From: Clostridia bacterium
GTDB lineage: Bacteria; Bacillota; Clostridia; Christensenellales; CAG-138
Direction of reading: 5' to 3'
DNA: 64,000 nt
NCBI GenBank assembly: GCA_017545535.1
Contig: JAFWMS010000014.1
Location: forward strand, 1 to 64,000
Notes under the pieces: model-generated
What the model saw: only the letters and a program-made list of their open reading frames with translations
What the model was told of the DNA's origin: nothing
Databases searched by the model: none
Program-made: the position numbers and the translations under genes
Part shown: piece by piece, positions 40,488 to 48,879 of the stretch
Numbering within the stretch: the stretch's first letter is position 1
Layout of the letters: each line of letters starts with the position of its first letter

Positions 40488-42066
40488 ACGCATTCCCCTG
40501 GTGGTGGGGGTCACGGGCCATCGGGCCATCCGGCCAGAGGACGAACCCATCCTCAGCCAGGCGGTGGAGACGGAATTGAAGAAACTGCGGGAAAGGTTCC
40601 CCCACACGCCCCTGGTACTGCTCAGCAGCCTTGCGGAGGGGGCGGACCAGCTTTGCGCCCGAGTGGCCCTAAAGCTGGGCATCCCCCTGTGGGCGCCTCT
40701 GCCTCTTCCCTCGGAGGACTACGAAACAGACTTTTCGGGCCAGGTCCTGGACGATTTTCGGGCCCTATGCGCTCAGGCGGAGCAGATCTTCCCGGTCCCT
40801 GCCGCGGAGGCAGCGCCGGCAAAGCCGAGCCGGGACTTTTTTTACCGACAGGCCTGCATCTATATCGCCACCCACTGCCATGTGCTGATGGCCCTGTGGG
40901 ACGGGCACGAAGGCACCGCCACGGGCTGCGGCACGGCGGAGACCGTGTCTTTCGCGCTGCACCGGAGCTTTCATCCCGTGCTCAGCGCGCCGCTGTTCTC
41001 TTCCACAGCGGTGATACACCTGTTCACCCCTCGGGGCGAGGCCGTGACAGAAGCGGCGGGCACGGTAACGCGCCTGGGGGACGATGAGACCTGGCGGACG
41101 CTTATGGACCGGACGGAGGAGTTCAACGCCCTCGCCGGCAAAGCAGCCCCTACCCCCTATCCCCTGCTCCCGGAGGATCGGGAAAGGGACATGCTGCTGG
41201 ATCGGATGGAAACGGTCTATCAGCAGGCGGACGCCCTGAGCCTGCAATATGCGAAGGTATACCGGCGGGTGCTGATCCTGCTGGCGGTGGTGAGCACCCT
41301 GATCACAGCCTCCTTCCTGCTCTACGACGAGGCAAACCTCCACTGGCTGATCCTGGTGTGCGGCCTTGCGCTGCTGATCGCCTGGCTTCTCCAGCGATAT
41401 GCTGGCCGTTCCAGCTGCCATCGACGCTATCTCGAATATCGGGTGCTGGCCGAAAGTTTGCGGGCCCAGGCCTTCCTGCGCTATGCCGGCGTAAACCGGG
41501 AAGCCGTCACCCTGCTGCCCTGGAGCCAGCAGGAGGAGACCCCCTGGATCGCCATGGCCATGGCCGTCCTGGGCATCGGGGAAGGGCCCCGTCAAACCCA
41601 CGACGTCCGCGCCTGCTGGGCCGAGGACCAGCTCCACTATCATAAGGCCGCCCAGAAGAAGGCGAAAGCTAAACTCCGGGGCAGCGGTCGGGTGGTGGGC
41701 GTGGCCCTGACCGTCAGCATCGCGCTGTATCTTGCCGCCCTGGTGTTCGAACTGCTGTTCGGCGGGCTTTTATTCCGCTTCCCGGCCATTTTGGAGGCGG
41801 AATCCTACCGGACCCTGTTGAAGCTGGTGTTGGGCAGCATCTCCGCCGCCACCCTGTTCATCTCCAACTACTATGGCAAGCTGTCCCTGTCCCGAGGCAT
41901 AGAGGACCATGAAAAGATGGCCGCCTTCTATGAGCGCATCCTGGAGCGGATGGCCCTCTGCGGCCAGGTCGAATCGCTGCTGGTGCTCCTGGCCCGGGAG
42001 GAACTCATCGAGAACGGCAACTGGTGCTCCTATCAGCGAGACAACGTCCCAGACTTCAGCCTGTAA
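40477..42066 (+). CDS. SLOG-domain sensor fused to SLATT-type membrane effector
   Basis: A 529-residue protein. Residues about 8-190 are a SLOG (Rossmann-like, LOG/DprA/TIR-associated) domain: PLVVGVTGHRAIRPEDEPIL, LVLLSSLAEGADQLCARVAL, KLGIPLWAPLPLPSEDYETD, and ALWDGHEGTATGCGTAETV. The rest is membrane protein with two helix pairs (about 264-282 and 291-307; 406-428 and 445-466) in a SLATT-like arrangement, with CHRRYLEYRVLAESLRAQAFLRYAG between them. SLATT domains are predicted pore-forming effectors, activated by the nucleotide bound to SLOG. I start it at ATG 40477, overlapping the HD-RyR stop by 11 bases. Followed by a terminator. Confidence 0.78.
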   Translation: MQTERIPLVVGVTGHRAIRPEDEPILSQAVETELKKLRERFPHTPLVLLSSLAEGADQLCARVALKLGIPLWAPLPLPSEDYETDFSGQVLDDFRALCAQAEQIFPVPAAEAAPAKPSRDFFYRQACIYIATHCHVLMALWDGHEGTATGCGTAETVSFALHRSFHPVLSAPLFSSTAVIHLFTPRGEAVTEAAGTVTRLGDDETWRTLMDRTEEFNALAGKAAPTPYPLLPEDRERDMLLDRMETVYQQADALSLQYAKVYRRVLILLAVVSTLITASFLLYDEANLHWLILVCGLALLIAWLLQRYAGRSSCHRRYLEYRVLAESLRAQAFLRYAGVNREAVTLLPWSQQEETPWIAMAMAVLGIGEGPRQTHDVRACWAEDQLHYHKAAQKKAKAKLRGSGRVVGVALTVSIALYLAALVFELLFGGLLFRFPAILEAESYRTLLKLVLGSISAATLFISNYYGKLSLSRGIEDHEKMAAFYERILERMALCGQVESLLVLLAREELIENGNWCSYQRDNVPDFSL

Positions 42067-42081
42067 AACCGGAACAAGCAA

Positions 42082-42112
42082 AAAAGACCGTGAGATCCCC
42101 ACGGTCTTTTTC
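42082..42112 (+). terminator. Terminator of the TIR-LRR cluster
   Basis: AAAAGACCGTG, loop, CACGGTCTTTT, a 10-bp stem with T run; T and A runs on both sides, so it serves radC from the other strand as well. Confidence 0.9.
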
Positions 42113-42132
42113 TATACAAACCAATCTATGCT

Positions 42133-42876
42133 TTACGCTCTGAACTCTTCCAAGGGCATGTCTGTCACCAGATCAGCCCCTGTAAAAGCCAGCACCCGCT
42201 GGCTGCGGAGGCTGTAGGCGGCGCTTCGGCCCAGGATAAGCTGGTCCACCACCCCGATGCCCACCGCTTCCGCCGCGGCCTCGATCCGCTCCGCCACCTG
42301 CACGTCTTCCCGGGAGGGGGTCACGTCCCCGGAGGGGTGGTTGTGCCCCAGGGCAATGAAGCAGGCCTTGTGGAGGAGGGCGGCTTCCAGGACCAGCCGC
42401 GGGTCCGCCAGCACCTCCGTCAGGGAGCCCACGGAGATCACCGCCTCGTGGATCAGGGCGTACCGCTTGTCCAGGCACACCAGCCGCAGCGTCTCGTACC
42501 GGTCCTGCTGAGACAGGGCCAGCATGTAGCCGCAGAGCCGGGAAGGGGTGCTGAGCAGCACCGGCCGCTCCTTCTCCCCTCGATACCGCTGCAGCAGGAT
42601 GCGTCGCTCCGTTTGCCCCAAAAGGCTCAAAAACACGGCGGTGCTCTCCCCCATCTCCGGAACCTGCTTCAGCTGGTCCACTGGAGCGGTAAGCACCTTT
42701 TCCAGGGTACCGAACCTGTCCAGCAGCCGATGGGCCAAGGGGTTCACGTCCCGCCGGGGCAGGGCGTAGGTGAGCAGCAATTCCAAGACCTGATGGTCCG
42801 CCATGCCCTTGATCCCCGTCTGGACAAAGGTATTCCTGAGCCGCTGCCGATGCCCCTGATGCTCGTTCATATCCAT
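42133..42876 (-). CDS. radC: RadC-family JAB metalloprotein
   Basis: A 247-residue protein with an N-terminal helix-hairpin-helix region (about 20-75: LLTYALPRRDVNPLAHRLLD) and a JAB/MPN domain (about 110-230). The zinc motif is in ALGHNHPSGDVTPSREDVQVAE, with the remaining acidic residue later (VVDQLILGRSAAYSLR). Historically linked to DNA repair but without proven function. It overlaps the DUF4392 gene by ten bases as the last member of a three-gene unit. Confidence 0.92.
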   Translation of the reverse strand: MDMNEHQGHRQRLRNTFVQTGIKGMADHQVLELLLTYALPRRDVNPLAHRLLDRFGTLEKVLTAPVDQLKQVPEMGESTAVFLSLLGQTERRILLQRYRGEKERPVLLSTPSRLCGYMLALSQQDRYETLRLVCLDKRYALIHEAVISVGSLTEVLADPRLVLEAALLHKACFIALGHNHPSGDVTPSREDVQVAERIEAAAEAVGIGVVDQLILGRSAAYSLRSQRVLAFTGADLVTDMPLEEFRA

Positions 42877-43661
42877 TCCTCCAGGCTGTTTCGCAGCCGC
42901 TTCACATGCTCCAAGGGGAAGCCGTCCTCGCTGAGGGACGGCCCGCAGGTGATGCCGTCGATCAACCCCGTTTTAGGACAGGGCGCATAGGCCGCCAGCA
43001 GGTCCGCCTCGCCGGGAAGCCGGCCCAGGGCGGCGCACAGGCCCAAAGCGCCCCAGTTGGACACGGTGGCGATGATGAGCCGGTCCGTCCGCACCGCGCA
43101 GGGGACCCGACCCAGCCGCTCCGCCACGCCCGCTTCAAGATCGCCCATGCCGATCTCGTTGCCGCCGTCGCCGATGCCCACGGATGGCGCGTCGGACAGC
43201 AGGAACAGCTCGTCCAGCGGGGCCATGCTGTCACGGATGTCCGCGCCCCGGGAATTGATATACCGACCGTCCTTCGTCCGGCCGCAGCGCTCCACGGCGA
43301 TGAGCCCAACGGGCTTCTCCCTGTCCAGCAGCGCCTGCAGCTCCGACGCCGCAGTCTCCGGCCCAAAGGCCAAGAAGGGCAGGCCCACCGTCTGAAAATA
43401 CTCGGCACAGAAGGGGTCTATCACCACCAAGGGTGAGAACCCCAGCTTCGTGAGGGCGTCGAAAAGCAGCTTCGTCCCCGGTGGACCGTCGGTCTCGCCG
43501 TGGCCCCGCACATAGAAGCCGGTGACCAGCAGCACCCGGCCCCGGGGCCAGGAGAGCACGTACTTCCCTGCCTGGCTGCAGAAATCCGAGGGCAGCAGGT
43601 CCGCGATCCTATCCATGCCCCGCCGGGACTCGCCCAGGATCAACTCCTCCAGCTTGCCCAT
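42867..43661 (-). CDS. DUF4392-family protein, D-glutamate cyclase-like
   Basis: A 264-residue cytosolic protein matching the DUF4392 family, whose mammalian member converts D-glutamate to 5-oxo-D-proline. Signatures: LLVTGFYVRGHGETDGPPGT (N-terminal P-loop-like GFYV...ETDGP block), GLIAVERCGRTKDGRYINSRG and DAPSVGIGDGGNEIGMG. It shares a promoter and a one-base gap with the acyltransferase gene upstream. Poly-gamma-glutamate genes are less than 7 kb away, and D-glutamate is a common building block of that polymer, so a role in recycling is possible but only inferred. Confidence 0.8.
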   Translation of the reverse strand: MGKLEELILGESRRGMDRIADLLPSDFCSQAGKYVLSWPRGRVLLVTGFYVRGHGETDGPPGTKLLFDALTKLGFSPLVVIDPFCAEYFQTVGLPFLAFGPETAASELQALLDREKPVGLIAVERCGRTKDGRYINSRGADIRDSMAPLDELFLLSDAPSVGIGDGGNEIGMGDLEAGVAERLGRVPCAVRTDRLIIATVSNWGALGLCAALGRLPGEADLLAAYAPCPKTGLIDGITCGPSLSEDGFPLEHVKRLRNSLEEWI

Positions 43662-43662
43662 G

Positions 43663-44916
43663 TCAGACCTTCCTTTCGGTCAGCTTCCGCTGCCGCTCAT
43701 AGTATTGATAGAGCTCCTCCGTGGCGAGGGCCATCTTGGTCACGGCGAACAAACAGTCCTTGGGGTACACGTACAGGGTGTCCCTATCCGTGTTCAGATC
43801 CACGCAATCCCCGAACTTGCCCAGATATTCGTACTCGATGTGGACGGAATAGAGGGACGCGGCCGGGATGTGAACGTGATAGGCCTCCCCCTCGTATTCC
43901 CCATCCAGGGTGAAGCCCTCCATGTCATGGGTGAGGGTGGCCATGCCCAGGTCCATATACCCCTTGGCGTTGGGCAGGGCGTCCACCCGGGCCCGGCAGG
44001 TGAAGGCGTAGGTCCCGGCCTCCACCTCTGCGCGGACGTTCCTTCGCTCCCACTCGTACCAGTCGGGGATGTGGGCAAACTCCGTCTCCCCCTCCAAAGC
44101 GTGGAGCTCGGAAAGCTCGTCCATCTCCCAGGTTTTCCCGCAGCTCTCGCAGAAGAGGCGGGTCCCCTTGGTTTTCATCCGGTATTCCGTTTTACAGTGC
44201 GGGCACTGATAGAGGACCTTTTGAAGACCCTCCGCCCGGCCCCCATAGGTGACGCGGATGCCCTTTTGCTTCTGCCAGGCAAAGTCGTCGTATTGGAAAG
44301 CCTTCACGATAGCCTCGTTGACCTCCTCCACGCTGGCCTTCTTCAGCGCCTCCCGGGTGAACAGGCAGGTCATCTCCGCCTCGGTAGGCTTCACCTTCCG
44401 ATCCGTCAGATTCCAGAAGGGGGAGTTTACGTGGTGGCCGTGGCAGATGAGGGTCACCACCGGCACCTTGAGAAGTGTGCACAGCTTTCCCAAAGATTCC
44501 GGCAGCACCGCCGTGGTGCCGCAGAGGGAATAGCGGGCCTCGGGATAGAGCACGGCCACGTCGCCCCGGTCCACCACCCGCTTGAGCTGGCGAACGAGGG
44601 TGATGTCCCGGGTGAACTTCCGCTTGCAGATGCAGCCGATGAGCCTGAGGAGCCATTCCCGCTTCAAGAAGCCGTCGATGGCCACCACATAATTCCCCCG
44701 GTGGGGGAAAAGGGCCTTCGTGGCCACAGAAAAGTCCATGAAGGCGTTGTGGTTGCACAGCAACAGATAGGGGGGCTTCACGCCCTCCATGCCGGTTTTC
44801 GTCAGCTTGTTTTTATGGGGGATCAGGGTCCCGGCCGCCAGCAGCCAGGCTACGGGGAGCAGGTGCTGCCGCATGGGCGGCCGCTGCATGTCAAAGCGTT
44901 CTATGTCGTCCAGCAT
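43663..44916 (-). CDS. PlsC-like acyltransferase with zinc ribbon
   Basis: A 417-residue protein. The N-terminal half (about 55-230) is a glycerolphosphate-type acyltransferase: LLLCNHNAFMDFSVATKALF has the HxxxxD motif as NHNAFMD, and VAVLYPEARYSLCG corresponds to the xPEGTR motif. The second half has a zinc ribbon, YQCPHCKTEYRM and RLFCESCGKTWEM (about 250-285), then a beta-rich domain ending in a long helix. I start at ATG 44916 after AGGCGG. It is probably peripheral to the membrane and acts on lysophospholipid or another lipid acceptor. Confidence 0.78.
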   Translation of the reverse strand: MLDDIERFDMQRPPMRQHLLPVAWLLAAGTLIPHKNKLTKTGMEGVKPPYLLLCNHNAFMDFSVATKALFPHRGNYVVAIDGFLKREWLLRLIGCICKRKFTRDITLVRQLKRVVDRGDVAVLYPEARYSLCGTTAVLPESLGKLCTLLKVPVVTLICHGHHVNSPFWNLTDRKVKPTEAEMTCLFTREALKKASVEEVNEAIVKAFQYDDFAWQKQKGIRVTYGGRAEGLQKVLYQCPHCKTEYRMKTKGTRLFCESCGKTWEMDELSELHALEGETEFAHIPDWYEWERRNVRAEVEAGTYAFTCRARVDALPNAKGYMDLGMATLTHDMEGFTLDGEYEGEAYHVHIPAASLYSVHIEYEYLGKFGDCVDLNTDRDTLYVYPKDCLFAVTKMALATEELYQYYERQRKLTERKV

Positions 44917-44955
44917 GGTCGTTTTCCGCCTGTTTTCCAATCGTTTCTTTATAAA

Positions 44956-44998
44956 AGTATAGCGGGCAGTCCGCTTGCTGTCAATGGCTGCCCGCTAT
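44956..44998 (-). promoter_or_regulatory. Promoter embedded in an inverted repeat
   Basis: Minus-strand TTGACA (44979-44984), 17 bases, TATACT (44956-44961). The -10 lies at one arm of an 11-bp inverted repeat ATAGCGGGCAG/CTGCCCGCTAT (44959-44998). The hairpin could terminate pulA transcription from upstream while the same bases start the acyltransferase unit, or be an operator. It lies between pulA and the acyltransferase gene. Confidence 0.7.
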
Positions 44999-45028
44999 CG
45001 TATGCCCCCAAAGGGGCCGATCAAACCA

Positions 45029-47716
45029 TCACTTGCTCTTCAGCAGCACCGCGGTCTTGCCCTCCACGGTGAGGGTGCCGGTGAAATCGCCGGCGGCGCC
45101 CCAAAGGGCCGTCCACTCGCCCTCCGGGAGGGCGGCGGTCATAGGCTGCTCGCTGGGATTGGCCACCAGATAGCCCACCAGATGCCCGTCCAGGGTATAG
45201 CTGGCGGCGATGGCGTTGTCCTCCAAAACCTCGCCGGTCACGGCGCCGTCATACAGCCAGGGGTTGGCCTTCCGAAGGGCGATGAGGTCCTTGTAATAGA
45301 GCATCATGGCATAGGCGTCGCCGTCGGGAGTCAGGGCCTCCCAGTCGATGTTGTTCACCGCGTCGGAGGAGTTGTAGCTGTTGTGGTCGCCGCCCTTGGT
45401 GCGCAGCATCTCCTCCCCCGCCAGGAAGAAGGGCGTGCCCTTGCTCATGAGGATGATGGAGGCGCCCAGACGGTTCATGGCCAGCTTCTGTTCGTCGGTC
45501 AGCTTGGGCTCCACGTTCGAAAGGATGTCCCACAGGGTCCTGTTGTCGTGGCAGGACATGTAGTTGATCATCAACGCGTCGTCCACCTTCCAGCCAGCGC
45601 CTGCGGCGTGGTCACCGCCGGTGACGCCGAAGAGGACCTGGTTGGCGGTGGTCTTGGAGGCGTTGGTGCTGATCCAGCCCTTGGCCTTATTATCGAAGAC
45701 GCTGCCCTTCAAGCCGTCGCGGATGGCGTCGTTGAACACGGCCACGCCGCCGATGGCCCCCTCCGAGGCCTTGACCTCCCGGATGTTGGCCTGGACGGCC
45801 CGCCGATTCTCCTTGAGGGTGGAGGTGCCGCCGGTCCAGCCCTCGCCGTAGAGGATGGCCTGGGGGTTGATCCTGTGGACGGCCCTCTCGATGGCCTGCA
45901 TGGTATCCACGTCATGGAGGCCCATGAGATCGAAGCGGAAGCCGTCGATATGGTATTCCGTCTGCCAGTAGACCACGGAGTCCACCATGTACTTGCGGAA
46001 CATGCGGCGCTCGGAGGCGGTCTCGTTGCCGCAGCCGCTGCCGTTGGAGGCGTCGCCGGTGTTGGTGAAGCGGTAGTAGTAGTAGGGCACGATCCTGTTC
46101 AGACAGGAATCCAGGGAATAGGTGTGGTTGTACACCACGTCCATGACCACGGCGAAGCCGTTTTCATGAAGGGACTGGACCATCTGCTTGAACTCGTTCA
46201 CCCGCACCTCGCCGTGATAGGGATCGGTGGAGTAGCTGCCCTCCGGGGCGTTGTAGTTCTTCGGGTCGTACCCCCAGTTGAACTGGGTACAGGTGGTCTC
46301 GTCCACGGTGGCGTAGTCGTAGACCGGCTGCAGGTGCACGTGGGTCACGCCCAGCTCCTTCAAATAGTCCATGCCCACGGGCAGGCCCGCCCCGTTGGTG
46401 AGGCCCGTCTCCGTGAAGGCCAGGTACTTGCCGGGATACTGGGAGGAGGCGATCTTGTTGGAGAAGTCGCGGACGTGGACCTCCCAGATGACGGCGTCCC
46501 GATAGGAGGTGAGGCCCAGGTCGAAGGTCTCGTCCCTAAAGCCCTCGGGGTCCGTGGAAAGTAGGTCGATGACCATGCCCCGATCCCCGTTGACGCCCAC
46601 GGCCCGGGCGTAGGGGTCCACCGCCTCCTGGGTGCCCACCGCCGTGGTGACGGTGTAGGTGTAATAGGTGCCGTGGCCGCAGGGATAGTCCGCCGTCCAC
46701 ACGCCCTGATTGGCCCGGGTCATGTCCACGGTGGCGAAGGCCTCGCCCCCGTTCCCCGCTTCGAACAGGTTCAAAACCACCTGGCTGGCCGTGGGGGCCC
46801 AGACCTTGAAGGTGGTGGAATCCTCATGGATGATCGCGCCCAGATCGTCCCCGGCGTAGGTATACTTGGCCTCAAAGGCGGGGCTGTCGAAGATGGCCGT
46901 GGGCACCGCCACCTTTTCGCCGTAGCCCTCGATGGACACGGCGCAGACCCCGGAGATGTCCAGGGGCTCCTTGGTGGTGATGACGCCGGTGACCACGTTG
47001 TTGTTGAGACTGGAGAGCTTCTCCACCGCCACAGGCTGGCCGTTCACCACGACCGACACCTGATCCAGGGAGGTGAGGCGGGCCGCCGGCTCCAGGGTGT
47101 ACTTGATCTGGTTCTCCGCCACGATCCCCGCGAACTTGAAATTCATCTTCTGCTCCAGATTCATGCCGCCGTCCTCGCTGTAGTAGATGGTCTCCTCGCC
47201 GGATTTGAGGAAGATGGACACGTCGCCGCCCTCCATCTTCACGAACCGGTCCCCGTCAAAGTCCTTGGTGGCCGTGCCCCAGCTGGTGCTGCCCAGATCG
47301 GAGACGCCGGTGCGGACGATGAAGCCCACCTCCTCCACGTCTTCGGGCACGTTGACGACCACCTTGGCCCCGTAGGCGCAGGGGTGCATGGGATAGCTGC
47401 GACCGTCTTTGCCCAGGAACCAGATCCACATGTCGCTGGCGTCAAAATCGATGGCGTCCTTGGTCCAGTAGATGGACAGCTGGTTGCAGCCCGGCTCCCG
47501 CTCCAGCTCATACTCCGCCGCCGGGGCGGGCTCCGGCGCAGGCTCCTCGGTGGGCGCCGCCGTTGGTTCCGCCGTGGGGGCCTCGGTAGGCTCCGGCGCG
47601 GGGGCTTCCGTGGCCGCGGGAGCTTCCGTAGGCGCCGCCGTAGCCGTTTTAGCGGGGGCGCAGGCCGTGAAGACGAGCAGCGCCGCCAGCAGCAGGGCAA
47701 AGATATGCTTTTTCAT
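45029..47716 (-). CDS. pulA: Type I pullulanase lipoprotein (GH13)
   Basis: An 895-residue surface debranching enzyme that cuts alpha-1,6 bonds in pullulan, glycogen or starch. The signal ends in VFTAC (lipobox), then an Ala/Pro/Thr/Glu-rich spacer (about 25-70). A PUD-like starch-binding domain (about 75-180), a CBM48-like domain (about 300-390) and the GH13 barrel follow. TQFNWGYDPKNYNAPEGSYS contains the YNWGYDP-type signature of type I pullulanases; the catalytic set is in DGFRFDLMGLHD, LYGEGWTGG and SCHDNRTLWD. Single gene behind a TTGATT-17-TACACT promoter. Confidence 0.92.
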   Translation of the reverse strand: MKKHIFALLLAALLVFTACAPAKTATAAPTEAPAATEAPAPEPTEAPTAEPTAAPTEEPAPEPAPAAEYELEREPGCNQLSIYWTKDAIDFDASDMWIWFLGKDGRSYPMHPCAYGAKVVVNVPEDVEEVGFIVRTGVSDLGSTSWGTATKDFDGDRFVKMEGGDVSIFLKSGEETIYYSEDGGMNLEQKMNFKFAGIVAENQIKYTLEPAARLTSLDQVSVVVNGQPVAVEKLSSLNNNVVTGVITTKEPLDISGVCAVSIEGYGEKVAVPTAIFDSPAFEAKYTYAGDDLGAIIHEDSTTFKVWAPTASQVVLNLFEAGNGGEAFATVDMTRANQGVWTADYPCGHGTYYTYTVTTAVGTQEAVDPYARAVGVNGDRGMVIDLLSTDPEGFRDETFDLGLTSYRDAVIWEVHVRDFSNKIASSQYPGKYLAFTETGLTNGAGLPVGMDYLKELGVTHVHLQPVYDYATVDETTCTQFNWGYDPKNYNAPEGSYSTDPYHGEVRVNEFKQMVQSLHENGFAVVMDVVYNHTYSLDSCLNRIVPYYYYRFTNTGDASNGSGCGNETASERRMFRKYMVDSVVYWQTEYHIDGFRFDLMGLHDVDTMQAIERAVHRINPQAILYGEGWTGGTSTLKENRRAVQANIREVKASEGAIGGVAVFNDAIRDGLKGSVFDNKAKGWISTNASKTTANQVLFGVTGGDHAAGAGWKVDDALMINYMSCHDNRTLWDILSNVEPKLTDEQKLAMNRLGASIILMSKGTPFFLAGEEMLRTKGGDHNSYNSSDAVNNIDWEALTPDGDAYAMMLYYKDLIALRKANPWLYDGAVTGEVLEDNAIAASYTLDGHLVGYLVANPSEQPMTAALPEGEWTALWGAAGDFTGTLTVEGKTAVLLKSK

Positions 47717-47759
47717 AGTACTCTCCTTATGGTATCGGGACTCCCCATACTATATATAA

Positions 47760-47788
47760 AGTGTAGCACCCTTCCCATGGAAAATCAA
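47760..47788 (-). promoter_or_regulatory. Promoter of pulA
   Basis: Minus-strand TTGATT (47783-47788), 17 bases, TACACT (47760-47765). The -35 overlaps the last codons of the upstream pgsW-like gene. Confidence 0.7.
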
Positions 47789-48879
47789 CAGGCAGGGTCC
47801 GTTCCCTTCCGCCGGAACAGGACTTCGACGGCCACGGTGGCGACAAGGGCCAAACCAAACGACGCGGCGACGGCCCAGCGGGCGTAGCTCCGGTGATAAT
47901 ACACCCCGGAGGTCCCCACCTGCGGCACGGTCACGGGATCGTAGGGGATGCCGGTCTCGGCGCATAGCTGCTTGATGTTCAAAAAATGGATGGTGGGCAC
48001 GCCCAGGCTCAGATACCGCTCCACCAGGCCGCTTTTGGGGCCGATCCGGGGGTCGGCCTCGGGCAAAAGCCCCTGACCGAAGCTGACGGCGGCGTCGGTG
48101 TCCCCCATGCCCAGGATGTTGCCGCCCACGTTGACGAAGGCCACGATGTCCCCCATGCGGGCCATGCGATCCAGCACGTCCGCTTCATAGCCCTGGTCGT
48201 AGGCGGTCAGGGTCAGTCCTTCCCCGGGGAGCCGTTCCTTCAGAGCCTCTATCTCGCGGATGTCCTCTTCTTCCTCCAACAGGTAGGCCATCATGTTCTC
48301 CCCCGCGTCCCCGTCGCCGCCCATGGTGATGAGATCCGGCAGAGTGGACAGCAGGCCCGCCTCATGCGCGGTGAGGATCATCTCCGGCAGCACGTATCCC
48401 GGCAGATTGGCCCCCAGATTGGAGGAACCCACGGACACGCTGTAGGAGATCTCCAGGCCCATGACCTCCGCCGCGCACAGGACCGCCAGATCGATCCCCG
48501 GGAAGGAGGCCGAGAAGCAGGCGCCGATCCTGTCCCCGGGCCGGGCGCCGGCGTCATGGAGGAGGCGGACGGTCAGCGCCGCAAAGTCGGGCAGCTGGCT
48601 GGTGCGCTTGGCCTCCTCGCTGCCCAAAGAGGTGGTGATGGGCGAAAGATAGGTGCCCATGAGCCCCAAGCCCAGGGTATCCTCCGGGGCCAGCTCGAAC
48701 CCGCGACGCAGCCGCTCCTCCCGAACGGCGGCCACCACCTGCTGATGGAGCCGGGCCGCGGCCTCCATCTCGTCCCCATAGGGGAGCCGGACCCGATGGC
48801 CGGCCAGATAGATCGTCAAAACGGAGGTCATCAGCAGCAGCGCCACCAAGCCGTGGCACAGGAGCTTGCGGCGCTTCAT
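47785..48879 (-). CDS. pgsW: Poly-gamma-glutamate system protein PgsW-like, second copy
   Basis: A 364-residue protein of the TIGR04332 type (poly-gamma-glutamate system protein). One N-terminal and one C-terminal membrane helix enclose an outside domain with GLGLMGTYLSPITTSLGSEE, KRTSQLPDFAALTVRLLHDA, GIDLAVLCAAEVMGLEISYS, VSVGSSNLGANLPGYVLPEM and FVNVGGNILGMGDTD. The start is ATG 48879, overlapping the stop of the first copy (ATGA) and preceded by AAGGAGGCGG. It is about 45 percent identical by eye to the first copy, so the two arose by duplication and may have specialised. Confidence 0.8.
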   Translation of the reverse strand: MKRRKLLCHGLVALLLMTSVLTIYLAGHRVRLPYGDEMEAAARLHQQVVAAVREERLRRGFELAPEDTLGLGLMGTYLSPITTSLGSEEAKRTSQLPDFAALTVRLLHDAGARPGDRIGACFSASFPGIDLAVLCAAEVMGLEISYSVSVGSSNLGANLPGYVLPEMILTAHEAGLLSTLPDLITMGGDGDAGENMMAYLLEEEEDIREIEALKERLPGEGLTLTAYDQGYEADVLDRMARMGDIVAFVNVGGNILGMGDTDAAVSFGQGLLPEADPRIGPKSGLVERYLSLGVPTIHFLNIKQLCAETGIPYDPVTVPQVGTSGVYYHRSYARWAVAASFGLALVATVAVEVLFRRKGTDPAC

